Assembly (NCBI GenBank): GCA_013398295.1
Contig: VZSF01001275.1
Span: 550,641-614,640, forward strand
DNA: 64,000 nucleotides
Direction of reading: 5' to 3'
Origin: Chionis minor
Taxonomy: Eukaryota; Chordata; Aves; Charadriiformes; Chionididae
In this document: piece after piece, positions 51,903 through 63,866 of the stretch
How the letters are laid out: the number at the start of each line of letters is the position of its first letter
How positions within the stretch are numbered: position 1 is the first letter of the stretch
Position numbers and translations under genes: made by a program
The notes under the pieces: generated by a model
What the model was told of the DNA's origin: nothing
The model's database searches: none
What the model saw: the letters and a program-made list of their open reading frames with translations, nothing else

Positions 51903-52992
51903 CTGTACACACAAAACAACAACTATTAATAATTCTAAACAACATAGTTTTCAAATACAGTCTTAAGGAACAAATTTTAAAAGGGCAAGAAAAAAAGGTT
52001 ATAAAACTGCAATGAATCCAGTATAAATCTGATACCATATAATTCAGTGCTTATCAAGAGGGAGAAGGAAGTGCATCCCTATTCTGCAATTAAATATATA
52101 AACAGTCATTCAATTATTTGAATTTTAGCAAACAGTGAGCAACAAAAAGTATAATTTTTTTCAAGTCTAGACTTTTGTCTTTCCAATATTTTCAGGAAAA
52201 AAACAATTTAATTTACTACAGATGTATTCTATTACATTTATACTTTGCAGATCTTGAAGGCTTGCAAACAGTCATCTTGTACATTTAAATGCATAAATTC
52301 ACAGAATTATCAAACCACTGAACATATTAACTAAGCTTTTATTCATACTCTTCTAGGTAAATTATTGTGAAAAAAATCCTGCCTTACAAACTCACAAGTC
52401 AAAAATGTTATTCCAGCAAAAGTTTGCCTCTTATTCTGTACTGTTATAATTACTATGTAGACTGTAAGCAGTATTTACACTATATGCTTCTTCCATACAG
52501 CAGGAAAACACTTTGCCAGAATAATAGGTTTCAAGACCGAATATTATCAGCTTGTGAAAGAGTATGTATTATCTCTCTCCAATGTAAATGTGCATATACC
52601 TCCATTATGGAATATCCTTTCTAGCATGAAACAAAAATCACTGCTTATTATGCAAAGAACCTGCATAAAAGTTTTGGTCTAGTCTAAACTTCCGTACTTG
52701 CACATCTACCCTACATTATGGGCCCTATAATAACAGTATAAAGGAACGTTCATTTCAATATAAGGGACTAAGTACATAATGATGTTACTAGAAGAAACAA
52801 ATCTCCAAAAATCTTCAAAATCCAAAGGATACCTTACAGAGTTTTAGAACAATATGAACGCTTCCTAAGGAAACTTAGACAGGGATCTAGTTTAAAAGTG
52901 CACTACAGAGAAAATATTAAATGTTTGGTGAAGATCTAAAATAATTAAACAATTTAAAAACTTCAACATTTTAAAATATCTACTGAGAGTAC
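51903..52992 (-). other. SACS: SACS intron
   Basis: GTACTC donor at 52992 and ACAG acceptor at 51904-51903, phase 1. Nothing recognisable inside. Confidence 0.88.
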
Positions 52993-53139
52993 CTGTTATA
53001 TGATAAACTGAATTAAAGCCAATTCCAAATCTTCCAACTTTCAGGGGATCATCTTTCTTCCTGCTTCTTGCTATTTCCTGTATTCCATGCCAGTCCTCCG
53101 GGGTGAAAATTGCATCATTGTATGCATAAAATGCTGGCC
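52993..53139 (-). CDS. SACS: sacsin, coding exon with the first-repeat glycine motif
   Basis: A 147-bp exon between a TATTATAG acceptor and a GTACTC donor. It reads [18 protein letters not shown], continues through [14 protein letters not shown] and ends [15 protein letters not shown]. The GFGIGFNS-type glycine segment is part of the Hsp90-like nucleotide pocket of repeat 1. The exon starts with two bases of a Gly codon and ends with the first base of an Asp codon, matching both neighbours. Confidence 0.96.
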
Positions 53140-54421
53140 CTATAATAAACAGGCGAGTGTTAAAGAGATGACAAAAGAAAATTATTTACTGATAAAATGT
53201 CTAGGAAATGAACTTACAGAACTGAGAAAGCATTTCTTTTAAAGTATGCATGTGCAAATTTAAAGGGGATGCTATAACTCCAGCTGACTGAAATTAGGCT
53301 TGGCCATGAAAGCAAGGTACAGAATTGCAGCAAAAACAGAAGCAAGAAGATGGATTTACGTCTGTACCTGGTACTTAAAAGATTCATATTCTGATACAGT
53401 ATCTAGTTCTGGTGTCCACATTTTAAAAGAATGATTCTGAAAAACTGAACAGAAAGCAGAAACCAACAAAGCTTCTGAAAGAAGTGTCCTGTGGCAAAAC
53501 GCTTAAACTCAATCTGTTCAGTCTATCAAAAAGATGTTTGAAAGATGTACTAATCACAGTCTATTAGTATCTCCACTGGAAAGGAGCACATGGCAAGATA
53601 TAACAATAACCTTTGTCTAGAAAGTAAGACAAAAATTCAAATTAGAAGACATAATAAGGCTGAATAACAACTGAAAAAAGCTAGAAACAAGTAGCAGCGG
53701 ACTATTCATCACTGAAATCTTCATACTACAACTGAATGCCTTTTGGGGTGACTGTGCAAACTAACCCGTTTGATAAATACATAACTGACCTCTATCACAC
53801 AAAGCTGTATCACATCATGTAAAAACCTTTGTACGGAGCAAATCTGGTATAAGGGGGAGACAATAAGAGATGGGGAAGAAAACAGTGCTGAAATGTAAGG
53901 GGCTGGGGTAATCTTTACATTAAGAACTGGAGACAGCTCTCAAAAGGTAGAGGTTAATACGTAAAAAATCTGAAAATTATTGCCTAATACCCCAAGCATT
54001 CTTTTATCCTAGGTCTTACTTATTATATTTTGTTTTCTTGCTCTACTAAAAAAAAATCCTTTTTTTTATATTTTGGGACACCAAGTGAATCCAGGGAAAT
54101 AAACACCAGGATACAGAGTCACCCTGGGAGAAGTGACTTAGAATAAAGCAGAACACAAAGTCTTTCCTCAAACATTAACTGGAAGCAGCTGGAAAGCTGC
54201 TACGGACAACCTGCAAGAAGACAGTGTAAGGCCTTCAATACAAAACACTGGCTTTGGAAAAGAATTATCCACAGTAGAACAGAGACAAAACTCACACCTA
54301 ATAAGGTGGAAGTAGCAATGGAGTCATCCCTATATGGTCACCTCCATACAGCAAGGAGAAAAACACAGAACCACATGCATATTGAAGAATAATAGCCAAA
54401 ACTAATAAAAATTGTATTTAC
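53140..54421 (-). other. SACS: SACS intron
   Basis: GTAAAT donor at 54421 and TATAG acceptor at 53141-53140, phase 1. No repeat family or gene is recognised. Confidence 0.88.
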
Positions 54422-54533
54422 CCTGATATTGTGCCATGTCCTTTGACCGTAGAGTTTCTGTTCCATACTGAGTTTCATCATATAAAAACCTAACCTCCGT
54501 GGCACCTGCATCTTCTGCATTTTGTATCAGTTC
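54422..54533 (-). CDS. SACS: sacsin, coding exon with the first-repeat ATP-site helix
   Basis: A 112-bp exon in phase 0 after a CCTGTCTCAG acceptor. It encodes [20 protein letters not shown], then [17 protein letters not shown] and the first base of a Gly codon. ELIQNAEDA carries the conserved Asn and Asp of the Hsp90-type ATP site in repeat 1, at about residue 117 of the full protein. The donor is GTAAAT. The frame reads on past the exon into intron sequence for only a few codons. Confidence 0.96.
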
Positions 54534-57500
54534 CTGAGACAGGAAAAAAAAAAAAGTATAATGTAGTAGTGTACAGATTCTAACAATGGTTTTCCAACAG
54601 TAGAAAAAACCCAAGCAGTTGTCTCAAGTATGATTGTTTTCATACTTTTGAACCAACACAATTTTATCTAGTTTACCTCAATGAAAACAGACATCATTAT
54701 AAAAGGAATATTCAGACAAACATATACATAAACTAGTTCTGTAAACACTACCATTAATAAAGTATGCCTATACAGTCCCACTTAAATCAATAGCATTGTA
54801 CACTGCAGACAGATAAGCACGATTATAAATACCTACAGGATTAGAGCTTCACACAGTGCTCTGTTTACATTGACTCAAAGTGTATCAGGGCTCCAAAGAT
54901 ACACACTCAAACATACGTATATAGACACATACACACGTGTGTGGATGTTTGTGTGGGTAATATGTAAGTTTGGCACAAGGAAGTATCTCAGCTGAACTGA
55001 AAAGCTATGTAGATACATCATATCCAATGTATTCATACAACAGAAATTTCATTCAAGTATGCATAAAAATAAAAGACTTGCTAGCAAGATGAATCTTTAC
55101 CTTAAAAACTTATCAACTAGCATCAGATATTTCAGATTAGGTTGCATTCTAATATACTGTTGCCAGTCAAATAAGCTCATTGTTATCTAATATCAGAAAT
55201 ATAACCCCGCCATTTTTCACTTTGTGACAGTATGGTCAGTCTATAAAGCATATCACACAAGTAACCAAAATATATTTTTATATTGTTACTTCTACATAAT
55301 TTTGAAGCAAGATGAGATAGCAAGAAATATACCCACAGTTCAGCATACATAATACATTTTTCAAGAATCTCCACAAGTATAGCTAGAAAAAAAACGCAAT
55401 TCTTCTTCTATAAGAATAATTACGGCAATCATTCAAGAAGGCACAGAAACATGGTCAAATCCTCTAGAAATATTAAATAATTAGTATGGAAACCACCATG
55501 TAGTCAAAGATTTGCATTCACGCTGTGGCACACGGAGTGTCTGCTGCATTCAGCTGTAAGAGCATTGTATTTGAAGAATCCAAACAGTGAAACCCATTTC
55601 AACAGATCAGCAAAATTCCTGGTAGTAATCCCTCCCTAACAGTCTGTTAACTCTAAATTGTAAACCATGAAAAGAGCAACATTTCTACTTTTAGATTTAT
55701 CTACCTGATTTCTAAGGAAATTATCTTATTTTTTTCATATTGGAATCAAAATTTGGGTTTAAACTGTTAAGAATGTCTGAACCTTTCATGATTCAAATGC
55801 ATCTTACCAGTTCAACTACTGCTGGGAAATAGTAAAAATGCAAGCACTCATGCTATAAACAGACACTGTTCAGAAGATACCCAGGATGCAGTTTGTCAAA
55901 ACAATTCAAGGTATGCTTATCTTAAGCATTCACACTAAAAATAATCAACTTCCAGTTCCATGGTTGCAAAGAAAAAGAAAAAAAGAAAGAAACCTTGGAA
56001 AGTTTCTTCCCAGAAACAGCAGATACTCTCATCATCTGTCACCATTTGTATTGGTGTGTTTAATATATATGGATATATACATATATTTGTACCAAATCCC
56101 ATTAGTTAGAACCTAGTATTCCCTTACACTAAGGAAATTAATCTCCGAATTAATCTCATCTCCTGGATGAGAAGTTCAACATTGAACTACGAACTAACCA
56201 CCCCAGATACTCTCACAACAAACAAACCAACCAACTCAAACTGGCACTTCCAGACATGAGCACAAGAAGCTACAATAAATCAGACAAACCATCTTCTATG
56301 GGTACTTGCCTTCCTCCTTGTGGGACTTGACAAAAACAGAATGATCTGTATTTTTTCAGATTATAGAATGGTTTAAGTTGGAAGGGACCTTTAAACATCA
56401 TCAAGTCCAACCGGCCTTGAAGGGACAACTGTAACTACAGCAGGTCGCTCAAAGCCTTGTCCACCCTGACCTTGAACACTTCCAATGATGGGACCACCAT
56501 AACTTCCCTGGGCAACGCGTTCCACAGTCTCACCACCCACATCTTAGAATATCCCTTCCTTATGTCCAATCTACACCTACCCTCTTTCAGTTTAAAACCA
56601 CTACCCTTTGTCCTGTCACTACAGGCCTTGATATAAAGCCTCTCTCCATCTTTCTTATAAGCGCCCTTTGTATGTTGAAAGGCTGCAATAAGGTCTCCCC
56701 AGAGCCTTCTCCAGGCCAAACAATCCCAACTCTCTCAGCCCTTCTTACAGGAGACATGTTCCAGCTGTGTCTGAAGTAAGGTGATGTGAACTCCACTCTA
56801 CCAGTCCACCATTCTATTTACTGAAATTTTTTTAGTGCTTAAATCAATATTGTCATTTCCATTGTTAGCTTGTACACGTAACCTTCAAACATGGAGCATC
56901 ACAACATAACATGTCCTACTGCTGCATGCTTTGAAGTCCCCTGGACCAATGATAAAACACCGTAAGAGCACTAATCTCAGCTCAGAAAATCCTGTGACAT
57001 TCTTTTGTTATAAGAACCAACGTGTAGACTAAAAATGTTTTTCAGCCCATACAAAACTGATGGATTCATTATTCTTATTGTTCTAGAGCAAGTCTCACAA
57101 AAGCCACACAATGATTCCCATCTTAAAAGTACTCTCATCTAATGATGAAATTTTGTGACATTGTCAAAGTACACTGAGGAAAATATACTTAGCTACCCAG
57201 AAATTCTACAGCAAATCTTCTATTAAAGTCTCCAGCTTATACCAACCTTATACTAAGATAATCCCTCCCAAAAAAATTGTATATAGTAGATTATGCGGCT
57301 TTGCCACATCTTATAGCAGAGATGAACAATAAAGTAACAAGCAAAATAAACATTTGAGATAGCTACATAAAGTACATCATGAAGTCTCTGACTTAATTAT
57401 AACATCTGCATTTTACCTCTATTTCTTTATAAACTACAATGGGATGTGTGAGAAGAGAACTCAAAGACATTAAATGCACACGCACGAAAAACAGCCACAC

Positions 57501-57662
57501 AACTCACTTTGCCTTGGCCTCAGAAATGGAAGCATGTAACTCCTGTACTAGAATAAGTATCTAATAAGGTATGGCAACTGCAAGATTTGCTGGAAAGTAT
57601 TAAATTAACAGTATTATGTCATGCATATTAAAGGACTGCTAAAAATACCATTTGTTGTATAC
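54534..57662 (-). other. SACS: SACS intron
   Basis: GTATAC donor at 57662 and CAG acceptor ending at 54534, phase 0. It contains the CR1 fragment at 56361-56775. The rest is AT-rich with nothing recognised. Confidence 0.88.
56361..56775 (-). mobile_element. CR1 LINE 3' part
   Basis: Minus orientation, so sense to SACS. It starts at the CR1 terminus (TAGAATGG, then GGAAGGGACCTTTAAACATC) and extends into the end of the RT ORF, where LWGDLIAAFQHTKGAYKKDG is readable. It is the same subgroup as the copy at 62440-62795. The 5' end is truncated and approximate. Confidence 0.92.
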
Positions 57663-57748
57663 CTTAAGAATCTGTCCTCCTTCTGGGTATCTTCTTAAAA
57701 TATCCTTAAGAAAATCAACAAGTGGTGGAGTCGTTTGTCCAAAACGAC
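57663..57748 (-). CDS. SACS: sacsin, coding exon at the start of the first repeat
   Basis: An 86-bp exon between a TTCTTTTAG acceptor and a GTATAC donor. After two bases completing a Gly codon it reads [17 protein letters not shown] and [11 protein letters not shown], ending in phase 0 exactly before the ELIQNAEDA exon. This is the conserved entry into the first Hsp90-like repeat. Confidence 0.95.
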
Positions 57749-60443
57749 CTAAAAGAACAAATAAACAAAAAATAACCTCTGTATTACGCCACTATGCACT
57801 TAATACACGGGCACGGTATACTTTGGTTCTAGTGTACACTTCCTGTTCTGGCATAGTGTGGTGCTAAGTTTGGTGTTACCTGGGCCAGCACAGGAGGGAA
57901 AGAAGAGTGTCTGAAAGGTACCAACAAGCATTATGAAGTTCTGCTCCAAGAGAAAAAGTCTACCACAGAACGCGAGGATCAACATTCTTCAGTTCAAACT
58001 CCAGTCTAGCACTAGAGAGCAGCTCCCTAAATCCAAACCTGTAAAACGTGTGCTTCAAACAAGTATTACTAACGCAACCCTTGCAAGGAAAACAGACTTT
58101 ACCGGTGTCCCATCTATCACTTCTCTTTAAAGTTTATTAATAAAGTAATCATGCTGTCTCTCTCCCTCCCCTTCTGCATATATGTGTGTTTATGAAGTGC
58201 ACAGACTCAAACACACACGCACTATTTATGGAATAAAACATTAGACACAAAAAAAACCCCACAGAATCCTCAGCAATATGGAAAAAAGGGGTATAGATAG
58301 GAGACACCTATTTGTTGAGAAAACATCAAGTAAAAACACCAAATATCTTCTTGTTTTTACAAAATGTTCATATGACTCTTTATTTGAGGTAAATGAATAG
58401 CATCTATTAAAAAAAAAAACAAGACCAAGAAATTGCAACTCACAGCTGAAAGTGTGGAAGGTATTTTATAACTTCATTATTTTTACAGTATATAGAAGTA
58501 TATGAAAGTCAGCACGCAATACACAAACTTCCAAAATAAGGCAAACTGATTAACAGTTTTTGTGTTTCTTTTTTTAGGAGAAATTCTCTAAAAAAAAAAA
58601 ATATCAAGAAACTGATCTTCTCTTAGTGTAACTGAGGCAGGCAGGTGGTAAACAAGAATTTTCACTATGGGAATCACAAAACCAGACAAGTAACTTTTAA
58701 GTGACAGGACTACAGACAGACATTATTCTCACTCTTTACACCTAAGAGCAGAGCTGCAAAATTACTCTATCACAAAAATTACTCTATCTTGAAACCATGA
58801 CTTACTGCACCCTGTTAAAGGCTGCACTGATTTTTCCTGAATATTAGAGCTGGTCATATTTAACACAAAACTGGTTCCACAAATCTGAAGGAGAAATTTT
58901 TTCCATAATAAGGACAGTCAAGCATTGGGACAGGAGCGCAGAGAGCCTGTGCAGTCTCCATCCTTGGAGGCTTTCCAAACTGGACTAGATCAACCCTTGA
59001 GCAACCTGGTCTGACTTCAGAGTTGACCCTCCTTTGAGCAGAAGGTTCGGGTAGAGACCTCTTAACGTGCCTTCCAACATGAATTACTCTGTGACCATAT
59101 GAAAAGATTATGGGTTCTTTGATAGACATCAGTGATGAATGAATACAGAGGTGACATGGGTCGTCTTCAGAGTACTTCAGCAAGCAATGTGCTTAGCTCT
59201 ACTGACCATGCACTTTGTGAAGCTAGAAATTCACGGCCTTCTTTGATTCACCAGCTGTAAGGAAAAATCTGAGAACTGAAAGACTCCAAAATGAACACAA
59301 AAGGCTGGTACTAAAGCCCTCGGATCTTTTAGACTGACTTACATCAGAGTTGTGAGCCAGAAAAAGCTAACTGCTTTATCTAGGCATGGACTGCCTAGAG
59401 TGGTATCTCCAAGAAAATCTCACAGCCAAATATTCCTAGGCACAAAAAACAGCAACAGTTTTTCTTTCCCATGCAAGATTTCTCAGGGCTACCGCACTAT
59501 CTTCTCCATATACTTGCATGGCACAAAAACAGCTCAGAGAAGAAAAAAAAAAGAAAAACCAACTTTTTATTTAGTCTATCACAGACTACATACAGCAAAA
59601 ATTATCAGAGCAAACAGTCAAGAATGAGAGAAAGAAAAATATTTGATGCCATAGAACCATGGGGTCTATTTCCATAGGTGTTTTCTCACCATTGTAGGTT
59701 CTAGAGAATGTGAACATGAACTTCTGGCTAATACACAAACACTTCAGTTCCCTCTGTCACTAGAAAACCATCAGCCAGTACACTCACGGCTTACACAGGA
59801 TAAGAAATACAACATTTTGTGACGCCAAATAAAACATCTGCATGAAAAAGGTTTCCTTCTTCACCATACCATCCCATTAGCATTTATTTCATTCCCTTAT
59901 ATTAACACAAGCAACATACTCATTACAGATTTTAATTAGAGCATTTCTGAAAATATTCAGGTATCATAATCTAATTCAAGATACCACGCAAACAGATATA
60001 TCTGCAAAATTTGTAATAAAAATGTAGCTAAACATACAGAATAAAAAAAAAAAAAAAACAGAAGAAACCAAAAGCTTTCTACCAATGGTAGTTTTCTACG
60101 CTGAAAAGATCTTTTCAGTATCTGAATTGCTTACAAATACTCAGCTTATTTTATATGAGACAAGGCAGCTATTAATGCTACTGCAAGGAAAGTTTTATTG
60201 ATTCCAAAGGACAGCAACATTCTAATTTCTACACATGAAATCACAAACTAAAAATTAAACAGTAAGGCACTTATAAGAGAAATTTAATTTCCTTGGAGCA
60301 GAATGAAAAGAACAAGTGAAGGGATACCTAGGACTCACAAGAAAACTAATTGCTTCCCACTTAAAGAAGAGAATAATTTCAATTAACTGCATTAGAAAAT
60401 GCTTTGACCTTCCAGTTTATAAACAGACAAGCATTTTTCATAC
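57749..60443 (-). other. SACS: SACS intron
   Basis: GTATGA donor at 60443 and TTTTAG acceptor ending at 57749, phase 1. It holds a degraded CR1 at 58885-59094. No other feature is recognised. Confidence 0.88.
58885..59094 (+). mobile_element. CR1-like 3' end, degraded
   Basis: In + orientation. Recognisable blocks are GCATTGGGACAGG, CTCCATCCTTGGAGGCTTTC, the GAGCAACCTGGTCTG stretch and a CCTTCCAACATGAATTACTC terminus. It is more diverged than the other copies and so probably older. Confidence 0.75.
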
Positions 60444-60531
60444 CTCCTCCTTTCAACCCTTTTGACTGAAGCTTCAGAAAAACTTGGTTTTGAGACTTCT
60501 GAAGATCGACAATCTTGATATCATCAGATAA
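60444..60531 (-). CDS. SACS: sacsin, coding exon at the end of the ubiquitin-like domain
   Basis: An 88-bp exon in phase 0 after a TTATTTCAG acceptor, with a GTATGA donor. It reads LSDDIKIVDLQKSQNQVFLK then LQSKGLKGG plus one base of a Gly codon. Human sacsin has the closely related LSDWIKIGDL...LQSKGLKGGGRFGQTT at this point. It forms the last strands of the N-terminal ubiquitin-like domain and the linker to repeat 1. Confidence 0.95.
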
Positions 60532-62439
60532 CTGAAATAAAAAATAAGACAGATCTCCATCAGAACATTCTGTAGCATAGTTTACCGTAACTTCATTTCC
60601 TATTTGTTTATTCTGTGAAGTCTAGTTTTATCTAAAACTCAGATAAAACTTTTATCAAATACTCAGAAACATTCAGTATTCAATTTGAGCAGCGCTTTCA
60701 GTCCCTGAGGTCTAGGATGGCCTCCTTTGCTTAATGATACTCCTCAGATAAAGTATTAGTTTGTCAGCAACAGGACCAAAAAAATGGCCAAACAAATCAG
60801 GTGGAAAAAAATGCCTATAGAAGCATACGAAGAGCAAGCCATAGCCTCCCATTTTCACATTTGAGAAGTTCTGGGAACTTCTGGGAAGCATACAACTTAA
60901 GAAAGTTATTGTTCTAAGGTGCATGCCCATAAAGAAAATAAACACATACAGGAAGTATGTGGTGTATGTACTCCAAAAAGTACATACAGATACACAGTTT
61001 CATTGGAGTTTTAAACTTAGTAACAGCTCAAAGTAGCTAGTAATACAGAATGCACAGAGACAAAATATGTCACAGAAAAAACCCTGAAAAATCTGACAGC
61101 TTCATCTCCCCATTACCTCTATCTGCAGACCTATGGACTCACCGGGAACACCACAGAGAAACTGAGGCAAACTAAGAAACAAATTCCTTAGCAGCCATTC
61201 AGAAAACTATTTAGTAATCACAGCACATCATGGTTTTGTTGCAATACTATATGTGTGTCCCAGTTATACACGATGTGATGTTATCCTGAATACCACAACA
61301 ACAAATGCAGAATTAGAAGTTGTGCTGTGCTAATCAGAAGTTAACCAATTCAAATTAGTTTCCATTTATAGTAAACTATATTAAAATGTTATTACGTAAA
61401 ATTATATATTAGTCTCAGTTTATAGCAAAGTTCAGGACTACTTCCTCACTTCGATGGGTAAAAACAAATCACTAGTAAGAAGCTATTGCTTGCACAGACA
61501 TAGATGCTCACAACCTAACTACGTTTTATAAGCAAAAGACAGTCCTAGTCCACAGTATATAGTCATAATTTAAAAACACTGATAAGAAAAAAATTATATC
61601 CCTTTTTACTTAAACCAGTTTTAAATAGTACTTACAACAACAATGCATTTATTGTAAGTTCCTACAGAAATGTTATACTTGAGATGATCTTGTCTCAAGA
61701 TGTAAAACAGCTTAGACTGGGTATACCACCCACTCAGGACTCACTAAAATAAAAAAGAATCAACAGAATGCTGTAACGCATCACCAAGTATAAAAGGGAT
61801 AGAATAACTGAATTTTCTCAGGTAGGATTTTTGTAGCAAAACACCAGCAGAAACTAGGAGAATGAACAGATTCAAAGTTTAACACTGTAAGGAACTATGA
61901 GAGGGATACTGGATTTTACTTAACATATGCAAATTGCACATAGGAGCTTTTTGGAAAAAAGAAAAAATGGAAAAAAGATTTACTGATGAATATTCTACTA
62001 CCTCAGTAAATTAAAAAATAATCTGATCCCAGCAGACAGGAGTCAAAAGTTTATAAAGGAATTTCAAAATAGCTACAGTGCAAATATTCCCATATGTATT
62101 TTAGCTTAACATTAAAAAAATCAGAATAGCTATTACAGTCTGCTTACTGACCATTCCCTGCCAAAATATAGCTTTCTGTGCCAGACAGAATGCTGCTCAG
62201 ATCTTCACTCCCAGACAAATTTTAGAAAGTGATACACAGACCTCCTTCCTCCCAAAACGGGAAGGCCTGGAGAAAACAAAATCAAGGACACACAAAACCA
62301 GGCAAGAAAATAAAAGATAAACTACATGGGCAGTTTCTTTCAAACCTCAGCCCGCAAAGATTACTTGTGTTCCTCATGTAGGTTCTTAAAAGCTTCTTCA
62401 GCAATAACACAACTACTAACATCTAGTTCTTTCCAAGCA

Positions 62440-62795
62440 TCATAGAATGGTTTGGGTTGGAAGGGACCTTTAAACATCATCAAGTCCAACCTGCCCTGAA
62501 GGGACATCTGTAACTAGAGCAGGCTGCTCAAAGCCTCGTCTACCCTGACCTTGAACACTTCCGATGATGGGGCCACCGTAACTTCTCTGGGCAATCTGTT
62601 CCAGGGTTTCACCACCCTCATCTTAAAATATTCCTTCCTTATGCCCAATCTACACCTACCCTCTTTCAGTTTAAAACCACTGCCCTTTGTCCTGTCCTTA
62701 CAGGCCTTGCTATAAAGCCTTTCTCCATCTTTCTTATAAGCCCCCTTTGTATGTCGAAAGGCCGCAATAAGGTCTTCCTGGAACCTCCTCCTCCA
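62440..62795 (-). mobile_element. CR1 LINE 3' part
   Basis: Minus orientation. It is nearly parallel in sequence to the copy at 56361-56775: terminus CATAGAATGG, then GGAAGGGACCTTTAAACATC, then the end of the RT ORF with FQEDLIAAFRHTKGAYKKDG. Sequence beyond about 62795 no longer looks like CR1. Confidence 0.92.
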
Positions 62796-63374
62796 TGCTT
62801 TTGCAAATCCCCTTGCGTATTTAACCCTAATTTCCAATCTCTTCTCTCTCCACTTCTTGCCTCTGCTCATCCTACCCCACCAATATCTCCAGGTTGCCAT
62901 TTCCCAAAAGCATGACTAGAACCATGCCAAACTGTACTGAAACGGTGGCACCGGGCTGCTCCCTTCAAAGGAATGAATGACCTTGTTCTGTTGACTCTCT
63001 CTCCTGTATCCAGACCTCACATTTTAACTTGTAAGAGCTTCCTGTCATGGTAACATCAACACTGCTGTTGACGCTGGTGAGCAAGTAGAAAAATCAATTA
63101 AAGATCGAAAGGAAGCCAGAACAAGCACATCAGCACTCTCAGGTGAATCTTCCGCTCTCTCCACCCACCTCCTCCTGAGAAATAAAGCATGTGGATTATG
63201 TCAGGAAAAGACACAAAAACTCAAACGACAAAAGCCGGCAGCATGAAGAGAAGTACGAGGGTTAGCTGCTTGTCCCAGCCACCTCCTTGCTGCTCATGAG
63301 AGACTCAGACCTAAGGCTGCGCACACACTGTGCCGCCCACCCACCAGAAGACCTGGCAAGATGCGAACAGCTGC

Positions 63375-63643
63375 CAGGTGGGGACCTCAGGGCAGAGGGT
63401 AGATTTAGGTTAGATATTAGCAGTAAATTCTCTGCTGTCCGGGTGGTGAGGCACTGGAACAGGCTCCCCGGGAAAGCTGCGGAGGCCCCATCCCTGGAAG
63501 TGTCCAAGGCCAGGTTGGATGAGGCTTTGAGCAACCTGCTCTAGTGGGAGGTGACCCTGCCCATGGCAGGGGGGTTGGAACTAGGTGATCTTTAAGGTCC
63601 CTCCCAAACTAAACCATTCAACGACTCAATGATTCAACGACTC
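63375..63643 (+). mobile_element. CR1 LINE 3' end beside the SACS 5' region
   Basis: In + orientation, antisense to SACS. It has GGTAGATTTAGGTTAGATAT, GAGGCACTGGAACAGG, GGAAGTGTCCAAGGCCAGG and GGTTGGAACTAGGTGATC. It ends in decayed octamers (ATTCAACG, ACTCAATG) about 72 bases from the splice donor of the UBL exon. Confidence 0.93.
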
Positions 63644-63715
63644 CAGCGCCGCAGCGGTGTGAGGCCGCCAGAGCCACGGCGGCGCCCCCCCGCCCGCCCC
63701 GCCGCGCCCCCTCAC

Positions 63716-63866
63716 CTCTCTGCCGCGGTGCCACAGCCGCTGCTCGGCGCGGGGGAAGCCGGCTTCCGCCTCCACCCGCGCCTTCACCTCCCCCACGGCC
63801 GCGGGCGGCGGCAGCTCGAAGGTCCTGCAGCCCAGGCAGTCATGGAGGACGGTCACCCGCGCCAGC
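63716..63866 (-). CDS. SACS: sacsin, ubiquitin-like domain exon (N-terminal, initiator missing)
   Basis: A 151-bp exon read as LARVTVLHDCLGCRTFEL, then AAVGEVKARVEAEAGFP, then EQRLWHRGRE, and spliced at GTGAGG. Human sacsin has VTVL..GCVGCRT and SEQRLWRGGRE in the same order, so this is the ubiquitin-like domain. It is more GC- and Ala-rich than the mammalian sequence as I recall it. The acceptor is TCGTCGCAG, and the first base completes a codon from an upstream exon. There is no in-frame ATG here, and none on this strand up to 64000, so the start codon is outside the window. The open frame does continue left of the acceptor to a GTG at 63928, which is not a credible start. Confidence 0.88.

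Larger units (their letters stand above)
60532..63715 (-). other. SACS: SACS intron (first one fully in the window)
   Basis: GTGAGG donor at 63715 and TTTCAG acceptor ending at 60532, phase 0. It contains CR1 copies at 62440-62795 (minus) and 63375-63643 (plus). The remaining sequence is AT-rich with no gene. Confidence 0.88.

Noticed and set aside
50410..52038. A separate 542-residue protein with its own Met
   Set aside because: It is the sacsin exon 50420-51902 with intron read-through at both ends. Splice sites and phases tie it to the neighbouring exons.
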